Position numbers and translations under genes: made by a program. From positions 1-32,180 of the forward strand of contig NZ_WTVM01000038.1 of assembly GCF_012910885.1 (NCBI RefSeq): 32,180 nt of DNA, read 5' to 3'. The notes below the pieces were generated by a model, which was given only the letters and a program-made list of their open reading frames with translations, ran no database searches and was not told where the DNA came from. Within the stretch, counting starts at the first letter, position 1. Each line of letters begins with the position of its first letter. Below, in pieces: positions 25,463 to 32,180 of the stretch. The stretch is from Azoarcus taiwanensis (GTDB taxonomy: Bacteria; Pseudomonadota; Gammaproteobacteria; Burkholderiales; Rhodocyclaceae).

Positions 25463-26872
25463 ATGAACGCTCAAGAAGTCATGAAGATGATCCAGGAAAA
25501 CGAAGTCCGTTTCGTGGACCTTCGCTTTACTGATACACGCGGCAAGGAGCAGCACGTCGGCCTGCCGGTGTCGGCCTTCGAAGAAGATCACTTCGAGCAC
25601 GGCCACCCGTTCGACGGCTCCTCCATCGCTGGCTGGAAGGGCATTCAGGCCTCCGACATGATCCTGTTGCCGGAACCAGGCTCCGCCTACATCGACCCGT
25701 TCTACGACGAAACCACGCTGGTGCTGACCTGCGACGTCATCGAACCGTCCGACGGCAAGGGCTACGACCGCGACCCCCGCTCGATCGCCAAGCGCGCCGA
25801 GGCCTACCTGAAGAGCACCGGAATCGGTGACACCGTATATTTCGGACCGGAGCCCGAATTCTTCATCTTCGACTCGGTCGAGTGGTCGGTTGACATGTCC
25901 GGTGTCTACAGCAAGATCATCTCCGAAGAAGCCGCCTGGTCCACCGCCGACAAGTTCGAAGGCGGCAACACCGGCCACCGTCCGCGCGTCAAGGGTGGCT
26001 ACTTCCCGGTGCCCCCGGTCGATTCGCTGAACGACATCCGTGCAGCCATGGTGATCGCCCTGGAATCGTGCGGCGTACCGGTCGAAGTACATCACCATGA
26101 AGTCGCCAACGCCGGACAGTGCGAGATCGGCACCAGGTTCAACACCCTCACCAAGCGTGCCGACTGGACTCAGGTGCTGAAGTACATCGTGCACAACGTC
26201 GCACACCAGTACGGCAAGACCGCAACCTTCATGCCGAAACCCATCGTCGGCGACAACGGCTCCGGCATGCATGTCCACCAGTCGATCTGGAAGGACGGCC
26301 AGAACCTGTTCGCGGGCAACGGTTATGCCGGTCTTTCGGAGACCGCGCTGTATTACATCGGCGGCATCATCAAGCACGCCCGCGCGCTGAACGCGATCAC
26401 CAACCCGAGCACCAACTCCTACAAGCGGCTGGTCCCGCACTATGAGGCACCGACCAAGCTTGCTTACTCGGCACGCAACCGCTCGGCCTCGATCCGCATC
26501 CCCTATGTCGCAAACCCGAAGGGCCGCCGCATCGAGTCGCGCTTCCCGGATCCGATGGCCAACCCCTATCTGTGCTTCGCAGCGCTGATGATGGCGGGTC
26601 TCGACGGCATCCAGAACAAGATCCACCCGGGCGATCCGGCCGACAAGAATCTCTACGACCTGCCGCCGGAAGAAGATGCGAAGATTCCGACGGTGTGCAC
26701 CAGCCTCGATCAGGCCCTCGAGGCGCTCGACGCTGACCGCGAGTTCCTGACCCGCGGTGGCGTGTTCTCCAATGAGTTCATCGATGCCTACATCGAGCTC
26801 AAGATGGAGGACGTCAATCGCCTGCGCATGACGACCCACCCGGTCGAGTTCGACATGTACTACAGCCTGTAA
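25463..26872 (+). CDS. glnA: Glutamine synthetase, type I
   Basis: Assimilates ammonium into glutamine; forms a dodecamer. ATG 25463, with AGGAG 5 nt upstream, gives 469 residues, the length of the adenylylated enterobacterial enzyme. Visible: the N-terminal beta-grasp with [23 protein letters not shown], the metal site [20 protein letters not shown], the [10 protein letters not shown] loop, the flexible-loop [27 protein letters not shown], and the adenylylation Tyr398 in NLYDLPPEE. That site implies control by GlnE and PII, so activity and expression (sigma-54/NtrC) are both nitrogen-controlled. A hairpin and a strong terminator follow. ntrB and ntrC lie 0.7-1.8 kb downstream. Confidence 0.98.
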   Translation: MNAQEVMKMIQENEVRFVDLRFTDTRGKEQHVGLPVSAFEEDHFEHGHPFDGSSIAGWKGIQASDMILLPEPGSAYIDPFYDETTLVLTCDVIEPSDGKGYDRDPRSIAKRAEAYLKSTGIGDTVYFGPEPEFFIFDSVEWSVDMSGVYSKIISEEAAWSTADKFEGGNTGHRPRVKGGYFPVPPVDSLNDIRAAMVIALESCGVPVEVHHHEVANAGQCEIGTRFNTLTKRADWTQVLKYIVHNVAHQYGKTATFMPKPIVGDNGSGMHVHQSIWKDGQNLFAGNGYAGLSETALYYIGGIIKHARALNAITNPSTNSYKRLVPHYEAPTKLAYSARNRSASIRIPYVANPKGRRIESRFPDPMANPYLCFAALMMAGLDGIQNKIHPGDPADKNLYDLPPEEDAKIPTVCTSLDQALEALDADREFLTRGGVFSNEFIDAYIELKMEDVNRLRMTTHPVEFDMYYSL

Positions 26873-26894
26873 ACGTTCGAGCGGCTCGAACGTT
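26872..26894. repeat. Inverted repeat overlapping the glnA stop codon
   Basis: A perfect 10-bp dyad, AACGTTCGAG-CGG-CTCGAACGTT, starts on the last base of the glnA stop and lies 5 nt before the terminator stem. It has no T-run of its own; it could protect the glnA mRNA 3' end or aid termination. Confidence 0.6.
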
Positions 26895-26899
26895 AGAAG

Positions 26900-26927
26900 G
26901 GGACGGGCAATGCCCGTCCCTTTTTTT
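26900..26927 (+). terminator. Rho-independent terminator of glnA
   Basis: A perfect 9-bp stem GGGACGGGC/GCCCGTCCC with the 3-nt loop AAT, followed directly by seven T (26921-26927). This is the textbook form and separates glnA from the DUF4124-ntrB-ntrC genes. Confidence 0.93.
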
Positions 26928-26984
26928 GTGTTCTAATCGAATCGAATGAAACAGAGAACCCGCCACCAACCAAGAGGCAAGGCA

Positions 26985-27512
26985 ATGCGCTCAGCTCTGA
27001 TTGCCGCGCTGCTGCTGACCGCGCTCAGCGGCACCCCCGCGTTTGCGACCGTCTACAAGTGCATTGATGCCGAAGGCGGGATCACCTACACGAACGACCC
27101 CTCATCAGCCCGCAACTGCGAACGCCTGCGTTCGGATCTGCCTATATCGACCGTACCGGCCTCACCGCAGCGTCCGGCTTCGGCAGCACCTCGCCCCGCC
27201 GCCACGCCCTCACCGTCCTTCCCGCGCGTCAGCCCGGACGCGCAGCGCAGCCGGGACGACTCCCGCCGCCAGATCCTGGAGCGCGAGCTCGCCAGCGAAC
27301 GCACCGCACTCGAAGAAGCCCAGCAGAAGCTCGCTGAAGAAGAGGGGCGGGACGCACCCGAGGACCGGATCATTCGGCAAACCGAACGGGGCCCAAGGGC
27401 TGTCATCAATCTTGGCAAGCGCGAGGAGCGGCTCAAACCCTTCCGCGATCAGGTCGATCTGCACCAGCGCAATATCGAGGCGCTCGAGAGAGAAATGCGC
27501 GGCCTGCGCTGA
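26985..27512 (+). CDS. DUF4124-domain exported protein
   Basis: A 175-residue protein of unknown function. ATG 26985 (behind AAGAGG and AAGG) is preferred because a signal peptide follows at once (MRSALIAALLLTALSG, ending PAFA); an ATG at 26946 would add 13 basic residues. After cleavage comes the DUF4124 core, VYKCIDAEGGITYTNDP with two cysteines (YKC and RNC), a Pro/Ala/Ser-rich linker (about 60-90) and a charged, probably coiled-coil C-terminus rich in Glu and Arg (about 95-175). Genes of this family often lie between glnA and ntrB in betaproteobacteria, but no link to nitrogen control is established. Confidence 0.85.
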   Translation: MRSALIAALLLTALSGTPAFATVYKCIDAEGGITYTNDPSSARNCERLRSDLPISTVPASPQRPASAAPRPAATPSPSFPRVSPDAQRSRDDSRRQILERELASERTALEEAQQKLAEEEGRDAPEDRIIRQTERGPRAVINLGKREERLKPFRDQVDLHQRNIEALEREMRGLR

Positions 27513-27593
27513 TCCCGGCTGGCTTTCACCGCGCCTGCCGCTCGGTGGTCTGGTTCTTGCTTGATATTGGGCCACAATACCTGGCATACGAGC

Positions 27594-28664
27594 ATGGCAA
27601 GAGCCCCAAAAAACCAGACCCACTGCGGCCCCTTCTCGGGGCTGGATCTACTTTCTTCGGCCGTCGTGCTCGTCGACGACCGGCAGATCGTGCGTTATCT
27701 CAATGCCAGCGCCGAGAACCTTTTCGCGATCAGCCAGCGAAAGCTCATCGGCCGCCCGCTTACACACTTGCTCGGCGAGCAACACGGCCTCGAAGCTGCA
27801 CTTGAGAACGCCCTGCGCACCAACTGGAGCTACACCGGCCAGGATTTGAAGATACAGCGGCCGATGGCAGAGCCACTGCACCTGGATTGCACGGTGAGTC
27901 CCGCCGAGGCGGACGGCGTCAGCCTTCTGCTGGAGTTCCGGCCACTCGACGCCCAGCTTCGGGTCGCGCGCGAGGAGCAGTTGCTGCAACAGCAGCAGGC
28001 AAACCGGGAACTCATCCGCAATCTCGCGCACGAGATCAAGAATCCGCTGGGCGGCATTCGCGGCTCTGCCCAGTTGCTGGAAGGCGAACTCACCGAACCG
28101 CATCTGCGCGAGTACACCGAGGTCATCATCGCCGAAGCCGACCGGTTACAGGACTTGATGAATCGCATGCTCAGTTCGCACAGCATGATGCGGCCTGGAC
28201 TGATCAACATTCACGACGTGCTCGAACGTGTGCGCCGACTCGTGCTTGCCGAGTTTCCGGACGTGACGATCGTACGCGACTACGACACCAGCCTGCCCGA
28301 ACTCACGGCCGATCGAGAGCAACTCATCCAGTCCGTGCTCAACATCACCCGCAACGCCGCTCAGGCGCTTCTCGGTCACGGCGAAATCCGCTTGCGCACC
28401 CGTATCGCAAGACAAGTCACGCTGGCCAAACGTCGTTTCAAGCTGGCACTGGAATTGCAAGTAATCGACAACGGCCCGGGCATCCCGGAGGACATTCGCG
28501 ACAAGATCTTCTACCCGCTTGTATCGGGACGCGAAGGCGGCAGCGGCCTGGGACTGTCGATGGCACAGAGCTTTGTCGAACAACACCATGGCATGATCGA
28601 GGTCGACAGCCGCCCGGGCCGCACCTGCTTCACGATTCTTCTGCCGATCACAGAGCGCGGCTGA
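27594..28664 (+). CDS. ntrB: Nitrogen sensor histidine kinase NtrB
   Basis: Soluble kinase/phosphatase that sets the phosphorylation of NtrC under PII control. ATG 27594 gives 356 residues; a TTG at 27561 would extend it. N-terminal PAS-like domain (about 16-120, with LVDDRQIVRYLNASAENLF), then the H-box LAHEIKNPLGGIRGSAQLL with His146, the N-box LNITRNAAQAL, G1 DNGPGIP and G2 GSGLGLSMAQSF. There is no transmembrane segment, as expected for NtrB. It precedes ntrC by 35 nt and follows the DUF4124 gene by 81 nt. All kinase motifs are intact. The close ntrC neighbour and the nearby glnA make the assignment secure. Confidence 0.96.
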   Translation: MARAPKNQTHCGPFSGLDLLSSAVVLVDDRQIVRYLNASAENLFAISQRKLIGRPLTHLLGEQHGLEAALENALRTNWSYTGQDLKIQRPMAEPLHLDCTVSPAEADGVSLLLEFRPLDAQLRVAREEQLLQQQQANRELIRNLAHEIKNPLGGIRGSAQLLEGELTEPHLREYTEVIIAEADRLQDLMNRMLSSHSMMRPGLINIHDVLERVRRLVLAEFPDVTIVRDYDTSLPELTADREQLIQSVLNITRNAAQALLGHGEIRLRTRIARQVTLAKRRFKLALELQVIDNGPGIPEDIRDKIFYPLVSGREGGSGLGLSMAQSFVEQHHGMIEVDSRPGRTCFTILLPITERG

Positions 28665-28699
28665 GACACTGCAGTCACGCACCAACATAGTGCATGGTT

Positions 28700-30118
28700 A
28701 TGAATACTGTCTGGATTGTTGATGATGACCGTTCGATCCGCTGGGTGCTCGAAAAGGCGCTCGGCCGAGAAAACATCGCCTACCAGAGTTTCGGCAGCGC
28801 CACGGAGGCGCTGGACGCGTTGTCCTCCTGCGATGCGCCACCGCGGGTGCTGATCTCCGACATCCGCATGCCCGGAGAGAGCGGTCTCGATCTGCTTCAG
28901 CGCGTCAAGACGACCCATCCGGACCTTCCGGTCATCATCATGACCGCCTACTCGGACCTGGACAGTGCCGTGTCCGCTTTCCAGGGCGGGGCCTTCGAGT
29001 ACCTTCCCAAACCCTTCGATGTGGACCAGGCGGTAGCACTGGTGCGGCGCGCCCTCGAGCAAACCACCCCGAGTGGCAACACAGACCTGCAAACCACACT
29101 TGCACCCGAAATACTCGGCCAGGCGCCTGCGATGCAGGAGGTCTTCCGCGCCATTGGACGTTTGTCGCAATCACACGCGACCGTACTCATCACTGGCGAA
29201 TCGGGCAGCGGCAAGGAACTGGTCGCGCGGGCCCTGCACCGCCACAGCCCGCGTCGCGACGCGCCATTTGTTGCGATCAATACCGCAGCGATACCCCGCG
29301 ACCTGCTCGAATCCGAGCTTTTCGGTCACGAGCGCGGCGCTTTTACCGGCGCGGCCGCGCTGCGTCGGGGTCGGTTCGAACAAGCCGACGGTGGCACCCT
29401 GTTTCTCGATGAGATCGGCGACATGCCAGCCGAACTGCAGACGCGCTTGTTGCGCGTGCTCTCCGACGGCCATTTCTACCGCGTCGGAGGGCAGCAGTCG
29501 ATCCGCGCCAACGTCAGAGTCATTGCCGCGACTCACCAGGACCTCGAGGAGCGCGTCCGCCAGGGAATGTTCCGCGAAGACCTCTTCCACCGCCTCAACG
29601 TGATTCGCCTGCGCTTGCCGCCGGTACGCGAACGGCGCGAGGATATTCCACTGCTCGTCCGCTCATTTCTGCAGAAGAGCGCCAAGGAACTGGGCGTCGA
29701 GCCCAAGCGGATTTCCGATTCAGCCTTGAAGTTTCTCCAGGGTCTGAGCTTTCCCGGCAACGTGCGCCAACTGGAGAATCTGTGCCACTGGCTGACGGTG
29801 ATGGCCCCGGGCCAGGTCGTCGATGTGGCCGATCTTCCACCGGAGTTGAAGGAGCAGCCACAGAGCGTTCCCCAAGCCGCATGGACCGATAGCCTCGCCA
29901 TAGAAACCGACCGGCTACTCGCCAGCACGCCCGGAGCGGTTTTCGAGCAACTCACCCACACCTTCGAGCGCACTCTGATCAAGCGCGCCCTCGCTGCGAC
30001 CGGAGGGCGACGCATCGAGGCAGCGCAGTTGCTTGGGATAGGACGAAACACCATCACGCGAAAGATCCAGGAACTCGGCATGGACGAGAACCGCAACGGC
30101 GGAGAAGACGAGCTGTAG
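28700..30118 (+). CDS. ntrC: Nitrogen regulation response regulator NtrC
   Basis: Sigma-54 enhancer-binding activator. Of two in-frame ATGs (28694 and 28700) the second gives [10 protein letters not shown] and places the phosphorylated Asp at residue 54, the same number as in E. coli NtrC, so it is preferred; 472 residues. Receiver domain 1-120 with DD, Asp54 (ISDIRMPG) and Lys; AAA+ domain with Walker A GESGSGKE, the sigma-54 contact loop GAFTGA, and Walker [12 protein letters not shown]-terminal Fis-type helix-turn-helix [20 protein letters not shown]. The paired sites upstream of glnA fit this DNA-binding domain. No ribosome site is evident, so translation may be coupled to ntrB. Confidence 0.97.
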   Translation: MNTVWIVDDDRSIRWVLEKALGRENIAYQSFGSATEALDALSSCDAPPRVLISDIRMPGESGLDLLQRVKTTHPDLPVIIMTAYSDLDSAVSAFQGGAFEYLPKPFDVDQAVALVRRALEQTTPSGNTDLQTTLAPEILGQAPAMQEVFRAIGRLSQSHATVLITGESGSGKELVARALHRHSPRRDAPFVAINTAAIPRDLLESELFGHERGAFTGAAALRRGRFEQADGGTLFLDEIGDMPAELQTRLLRVLSDGHFYRVGGQQSIRANVRVIAATHQDLEERVRQGMFREDLFHRLNVIRLRLPPVRERREDIPLLVRSFLQKSAKELGVEPKRISDSALKFLQGLSFPGNVRQLENLCHWLTVMAPGQVVDVADLPPELKEQPQSVPQAAWTDSLAIETDRLLASTPGAVFEQLTHTFERTLIKRALAATGGRRIEAAQLLGIGRNTITRKIQELGMDENRNGGEDEL

Positions 30119-30254
30119 CGGTCTGTCCGCCCTTGGCGATCATCGCGATCACGAAAAGCTGCGAGTCGCTGCGGCTCCGTCGGCAACGATCAGCGCCACC
30201 GAAACGCATCGTAATCCGCGATAATCGCCAACACCGATATGCGGAGCCGCGAAC

Positions 30255-31070
30255 TTGGCCTTGATCGAACCTACTATTCTGGCAGCTGACGCAGACCGCA
30301 CGGCACGTGCGCTTGGCGCGTGCGTCGAGCGCTTCGCCATCGTCGTCGTCGAAGAGTGTGACTCGACGAACAGCGCCTTGAGGGATTTCCCGCCAGAAGA
30401 CGACGGTCGGACGCATGTTCTGGTCGCGCACCACCAGCGTGCCGGCAGAGGGCGTCGCGGCCGGACCTGGCAGGCCTGGCCCGGTCTCAGCCTGACTTTT
30501 TCCAGCTTGTGGCGCTTCGCGCCGTCACCCACGGTCCCCGCCGGCCTGTCGCTCGTCGCCGGGCTGGCGGTGGCATGCACCCTGGAGAAACTGGGTGTCG
30601 AAGGCGTGCAGCTCAAATGGCCCAATGACGTCATGGTGTTTGGCAAGAAAATCGCGGGAATCCTCGTCGAACTTGTCCCGGGGAGGGGAAGAACACCAGC
30701 CGCTGTCATTGGCATCGGTGTGAACCTCGCCCTCCCAAGCGGGACGCACATCCCGGACCAACCGGGGGTCACGTCCCTGGCTGATGAGATCGCCACCAGC
30801 AAGATCGAAGCAAGCACCGTCCTGGCCGGCATTCTCATTTCTCTGGATGATCGGCTGGAGCGTTATACGCAAGGGGGTTTTGCCGCGCTGCGCGACGAAT
30901 GGCAACAGCGCAACGCGTTTGCCGACTTGCCGGTAAGCGTGCGTGACGAGCAATGCGAAACCGTTGGCATCTGCGCGGGCGTCGACGAAGACGGCGCGCT
31001 GCTTCTCGATACAGACCAGGGACGGACCCGCATCATCGCAGGCGATGTCTCCTTGAGGGCAGCCCTGTGA
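30255..31070 (+). CDS. birA: Biotin-[acetyl-CoA-carboxylase] ligase (no DNA-binding domain)
   Basis: Activates biotin to biotinyl-AMP and attaches it to biotin carboxyl carrier proteins. 271 residues from a TTG at 30255, with GGAG 9 nt upstream; no suitable ATG or GTG is in frame. Visible: ECDSTNSAL (34-42), the biotinyl-AMP loop GRGRRGR (64-70), KWPNDVM (121-127) with KKIAGILVE, and GIGVNL; a C-terminal SH3-like part closes the protein. The N-terminal helix-turn-helix of E. coli BirA is absent, so it is a ligase only and cannot repress the bio operon. Overlaps coaX by 1 nt. The 136 bp before it hold no clear terminator or promoter. Confidence 0.95.
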   Translation: MALIEPTILAADADRTARALGACVERFAIVVVEECDSTNSALRDFPPEDDGRTHVLVAHHQRAGRGRRGRTWQAWPGLSLTFSSLWRFAPSPTVPAGLSLVAGLAVACTLEKLGVEGVQLKWPNDVMVFGKKIAGILVELVPGRGRTPAAVIGIGVNLALPSGTHIPDQPGVTSLADEIATSKIEASTVLAGILISLDDRLERYTQGGFAALRDEWQQRNAFADLPVSVRDEQCETVGICAGVDEDGALLLDTDQGRTRIIAGDVSLRAAL

Positions 31071-31813
31071 TGCTTCTCGTCGATGCTGGCAACACGCGCA
31101 TCAAGTGGGCACTGGTAGACGGCACGATCTGGCTGGCTGAAGGTGTTCTCGAGCATGACGAAGCGGCTCGGCTCGCGGAACTGGCGACGGGTCAGCAGAA
31201 ACCCGCGCGAGCAGTGTGCGTCAGCGTGGCCGGCGACAAGATCAAGGACGCGATTACCGGGGCACTCGCCAGCATCGGCCTGGAACCGGAATGGTTCCAC
31301 AGTTCAGCGGAATGCTGCGGTGTCAGCAACGGCTACGAAGACCCGACTCAACTCGGCGCTGATCGTTGGGCGGCCCTGGTCGGCGCGCGTGCGCTGCATC
31401 GCGCGTCCTGTCTCGTGGTGTGCGCGGGAACGGCAACCACCATAGATCTGCTCGATGCCGATGGTCGCTTTCAGGGCGGTCTCATCCTGCCCGGAGAACA
31501 CCTCATGCGGCAGGCGCTGGCCGGCAATACCGCTCAACTGCCATTCGCCGAAGGGCGCTTCGAAGCTCGACCGAGAAACACCATGGACGCAATCGTAAGC
31601 GGATGCCGCCAGGCCCAGATCGGCGCCATTGAACGAATGTTCCGCAGCATCGCCGCGAACCCGGACGCAGTGTGCCTGCTCGCGGGCGGGGCCTCTGCTG
31701 CACTCGCACCGTTGCTTTCGATTCCAGTGCGACGAGTCGAGCACCTGGTGCTCCGCGGACTCGCTGTCGCTGCTGACACGAGCCCTCGGCTGCCGGCGAA
31801 CTGGCGGGTTTAA
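31070..31813 (+). CDS. coaX: Type III pantothenate kinase
   Basis: First enzyme of coenzyme A synthesis, ASKHA fold; not inhibited by CoA in characterised members. ATG 31070 shares a base with the birA stop (TGATG). 247 residues. Visible: VDAGNTRIKWAL (4-15) as the phosphate-binding motif with Asp5, LGADRWAALVGAR (95-107) with the catalytic Asp, CAGTATTIDLL (118-128), and GGLILPGEHLMRQAL; a late LLAGGASAAL completes the family pattern. The birA-coaX pairing is common in betaproteobacteria. With coaD at 5542 two of the CoA-pathway steps are in this window. Confidence 0.96.
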   Translation: MLLVDAGNTRIKWALVDGTIWLAEGVLEHDEAARLAELATGQQKPARAVCVSVAGDKIKDAITGALASIGLEPEWFHSSAECCGVSNGYEDPTQLGADRWAALVGARALHRASCLVVCAGTATTIDLLDADGRFQGGLILPGEHLMRQALAGNTAQLPFAEGRFEARPRNTMDAIVSGCRQAQIGAIERMFRSIAANPDAVCLLAGGASAALAPLLSIPVRRVEHLVLRGLAVAADTSPRLPANWRV

Positions 31814-31881
31814 GAGCCAATACGTTGCGCGATATCCTCGTGCCATTCAGAATCGGGGCAAGTACACGTTTCAAACGATAA

Positions 31882-32180
31882 ATGCCTCTACTACGTCTGC
31901 TGTTCTTCGCACTGCTGATCCTGAACGCGCTCGCGCTCGCGGCGGGTATGGGATGGCTGGGCCCGTCGACCCCCAGGGGCGAACCTGAACGCCTGACCAA
32001 CCAGATCAACCCCCAGCTGATTCGACTGGAACCCCGCGTCGCAACCGAAACGCAGGCGGCACTTTCGGATTCGACCGAACCTGTTGTGCCTCCACGCCCC
32101 ACCCCGGCACCTCAAGTGACGGCGCCCGCACCACAAGCTGCACCAGCACCTCCTCCACCTTCGCAGCAGGATCCCACGAC
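31882..32180 (+). CDS. Membrane-anchored Pro/Ala-rich protein, probably SPOR-domain (cut by window edge)
   Basis: The first 99 codons of a gene running off the window. MPLLRLLFFALLILNALALA begins a single N-terminal membrane anchor (about 3-24), followed by a polar segment (ERLTNQINPQLIRLEP) and a Pro/Ala-rich linker (about 65-99). This is the layout of SPOR-domain proteins, which bind septal peptidoglycan, and such a gene usually follows coaX in Azoarcus-type genomes; however, the SPOR domain itself is not in view, so the call rests on the anchor, linker and position. ATG 31882 is 68 nt after the coaX stop; no strong ribosome site. Confidence 0.65.
   Translation, partial: MPLLRLLFFALLILNALALAAGMGWLGPSTPRGEPERLTNQINPQLIRLEPRVATETQAALSDSTEPVVPPRPTPAPQVTAPAPQAAPAPPPPSQQDPT

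Noticed and set aside
25448-26839. Long 463-codon open frame antisense to glnA
   Set aside because: A shadow of codon bias in GC-rich DNA; no recognisable domain and no ribosome site, while glnA is certain.

Overview
The window is GC-rich chromosomal DNA of a betaproteobacterium, most likely of the Rhodocyclales (Azoarcus/Thauera/Aromatoleum-like). This rests on familiar gene orders (ftsY-ftsE-ftsX; a pair of M16 peptidase genes followed by rsmD-coaD-fdx; lolB-ispE-tRNA-Gln-prs-rplY-pth-ychF; glnA-DUF4124-ntrB-ntrC; birA-coaX-SPOR) and on protein sequence character, not on a database search. Coding density is very high, many neighbours overlap by 1-8 nt, no stretch above 300 bp lacks a gene, and I see no insertion sequence, phage gene, CRISPR array or rRNA.

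Layout. 1-2146 (minus): ftsY-ftsE-ftsX, with ftsX cut by the window start. 2288-6301 (plus): a catalytic/non-catalytic M16 peptidase pair, rsmD, coaD and a 2[4Fe-4S] ferredoxin. 6350-9280 (minus): a dynamin-like GTPase and mutM. 9440-15055 (plus): a TPR protein, lolB, ispE, tRNA-Gln(TTG), prs, rplY and pth. 15098-15973 (minus): an Ap4A phosphorylase-like protein. 16156-18671 (plus): ychF, gluQ and a CoA-binding protein. 18688-20591 (minus): an EEP-family phosphodiesterase and a ClsB-type cardiolipin synthase. 20670-22221 (plus): a RuBisCO-like protein (form IV) and a cupin, closed by a 19-bp hairpin terminator. 22299-23960 (minus): a rhodanese and nadA. 24016-25194 (plus): a CDF metal transporter. 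25463-30118 (plus): glnA under an apparent sigma-54/NtrC promoter, a DUF4124 protein, ntrB and ntrC. 30255-32180 (plus): birA, coaX and the start of a SPOR-type protein.

How the genes work together. The nitrogen block looks like a self-contained circuit: NtrB and NtrC are encoded just downstream of glnA, and the glnA upstream region carries two NtrC-type dyads 31 bp apart plus a GG-N10-GC sigma-54 promoter. The most interesting metabolic unit is the RuBisCO-like protein plus cupin. In Rhodospirillum rubrum a RuBisCO-like protein isomerises 5-methylthioribulose-1-phosphate and a cupin then releases methanethiol and yields 1-deoxyxylulose-5-phosphate, linking methylthioadenosine salvage to isoprenoid synthesis. 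A compact two-gene version here is a strong candidate for the same or a related shunt, and it would feed the MEP pathway represented in the window by ispE. The envelope genes (lolB, TPR protein, M16 pair, EEP-ClsB, ftsEX) and the dynamin-like GTPase are separate housekeeping or membrane functions.
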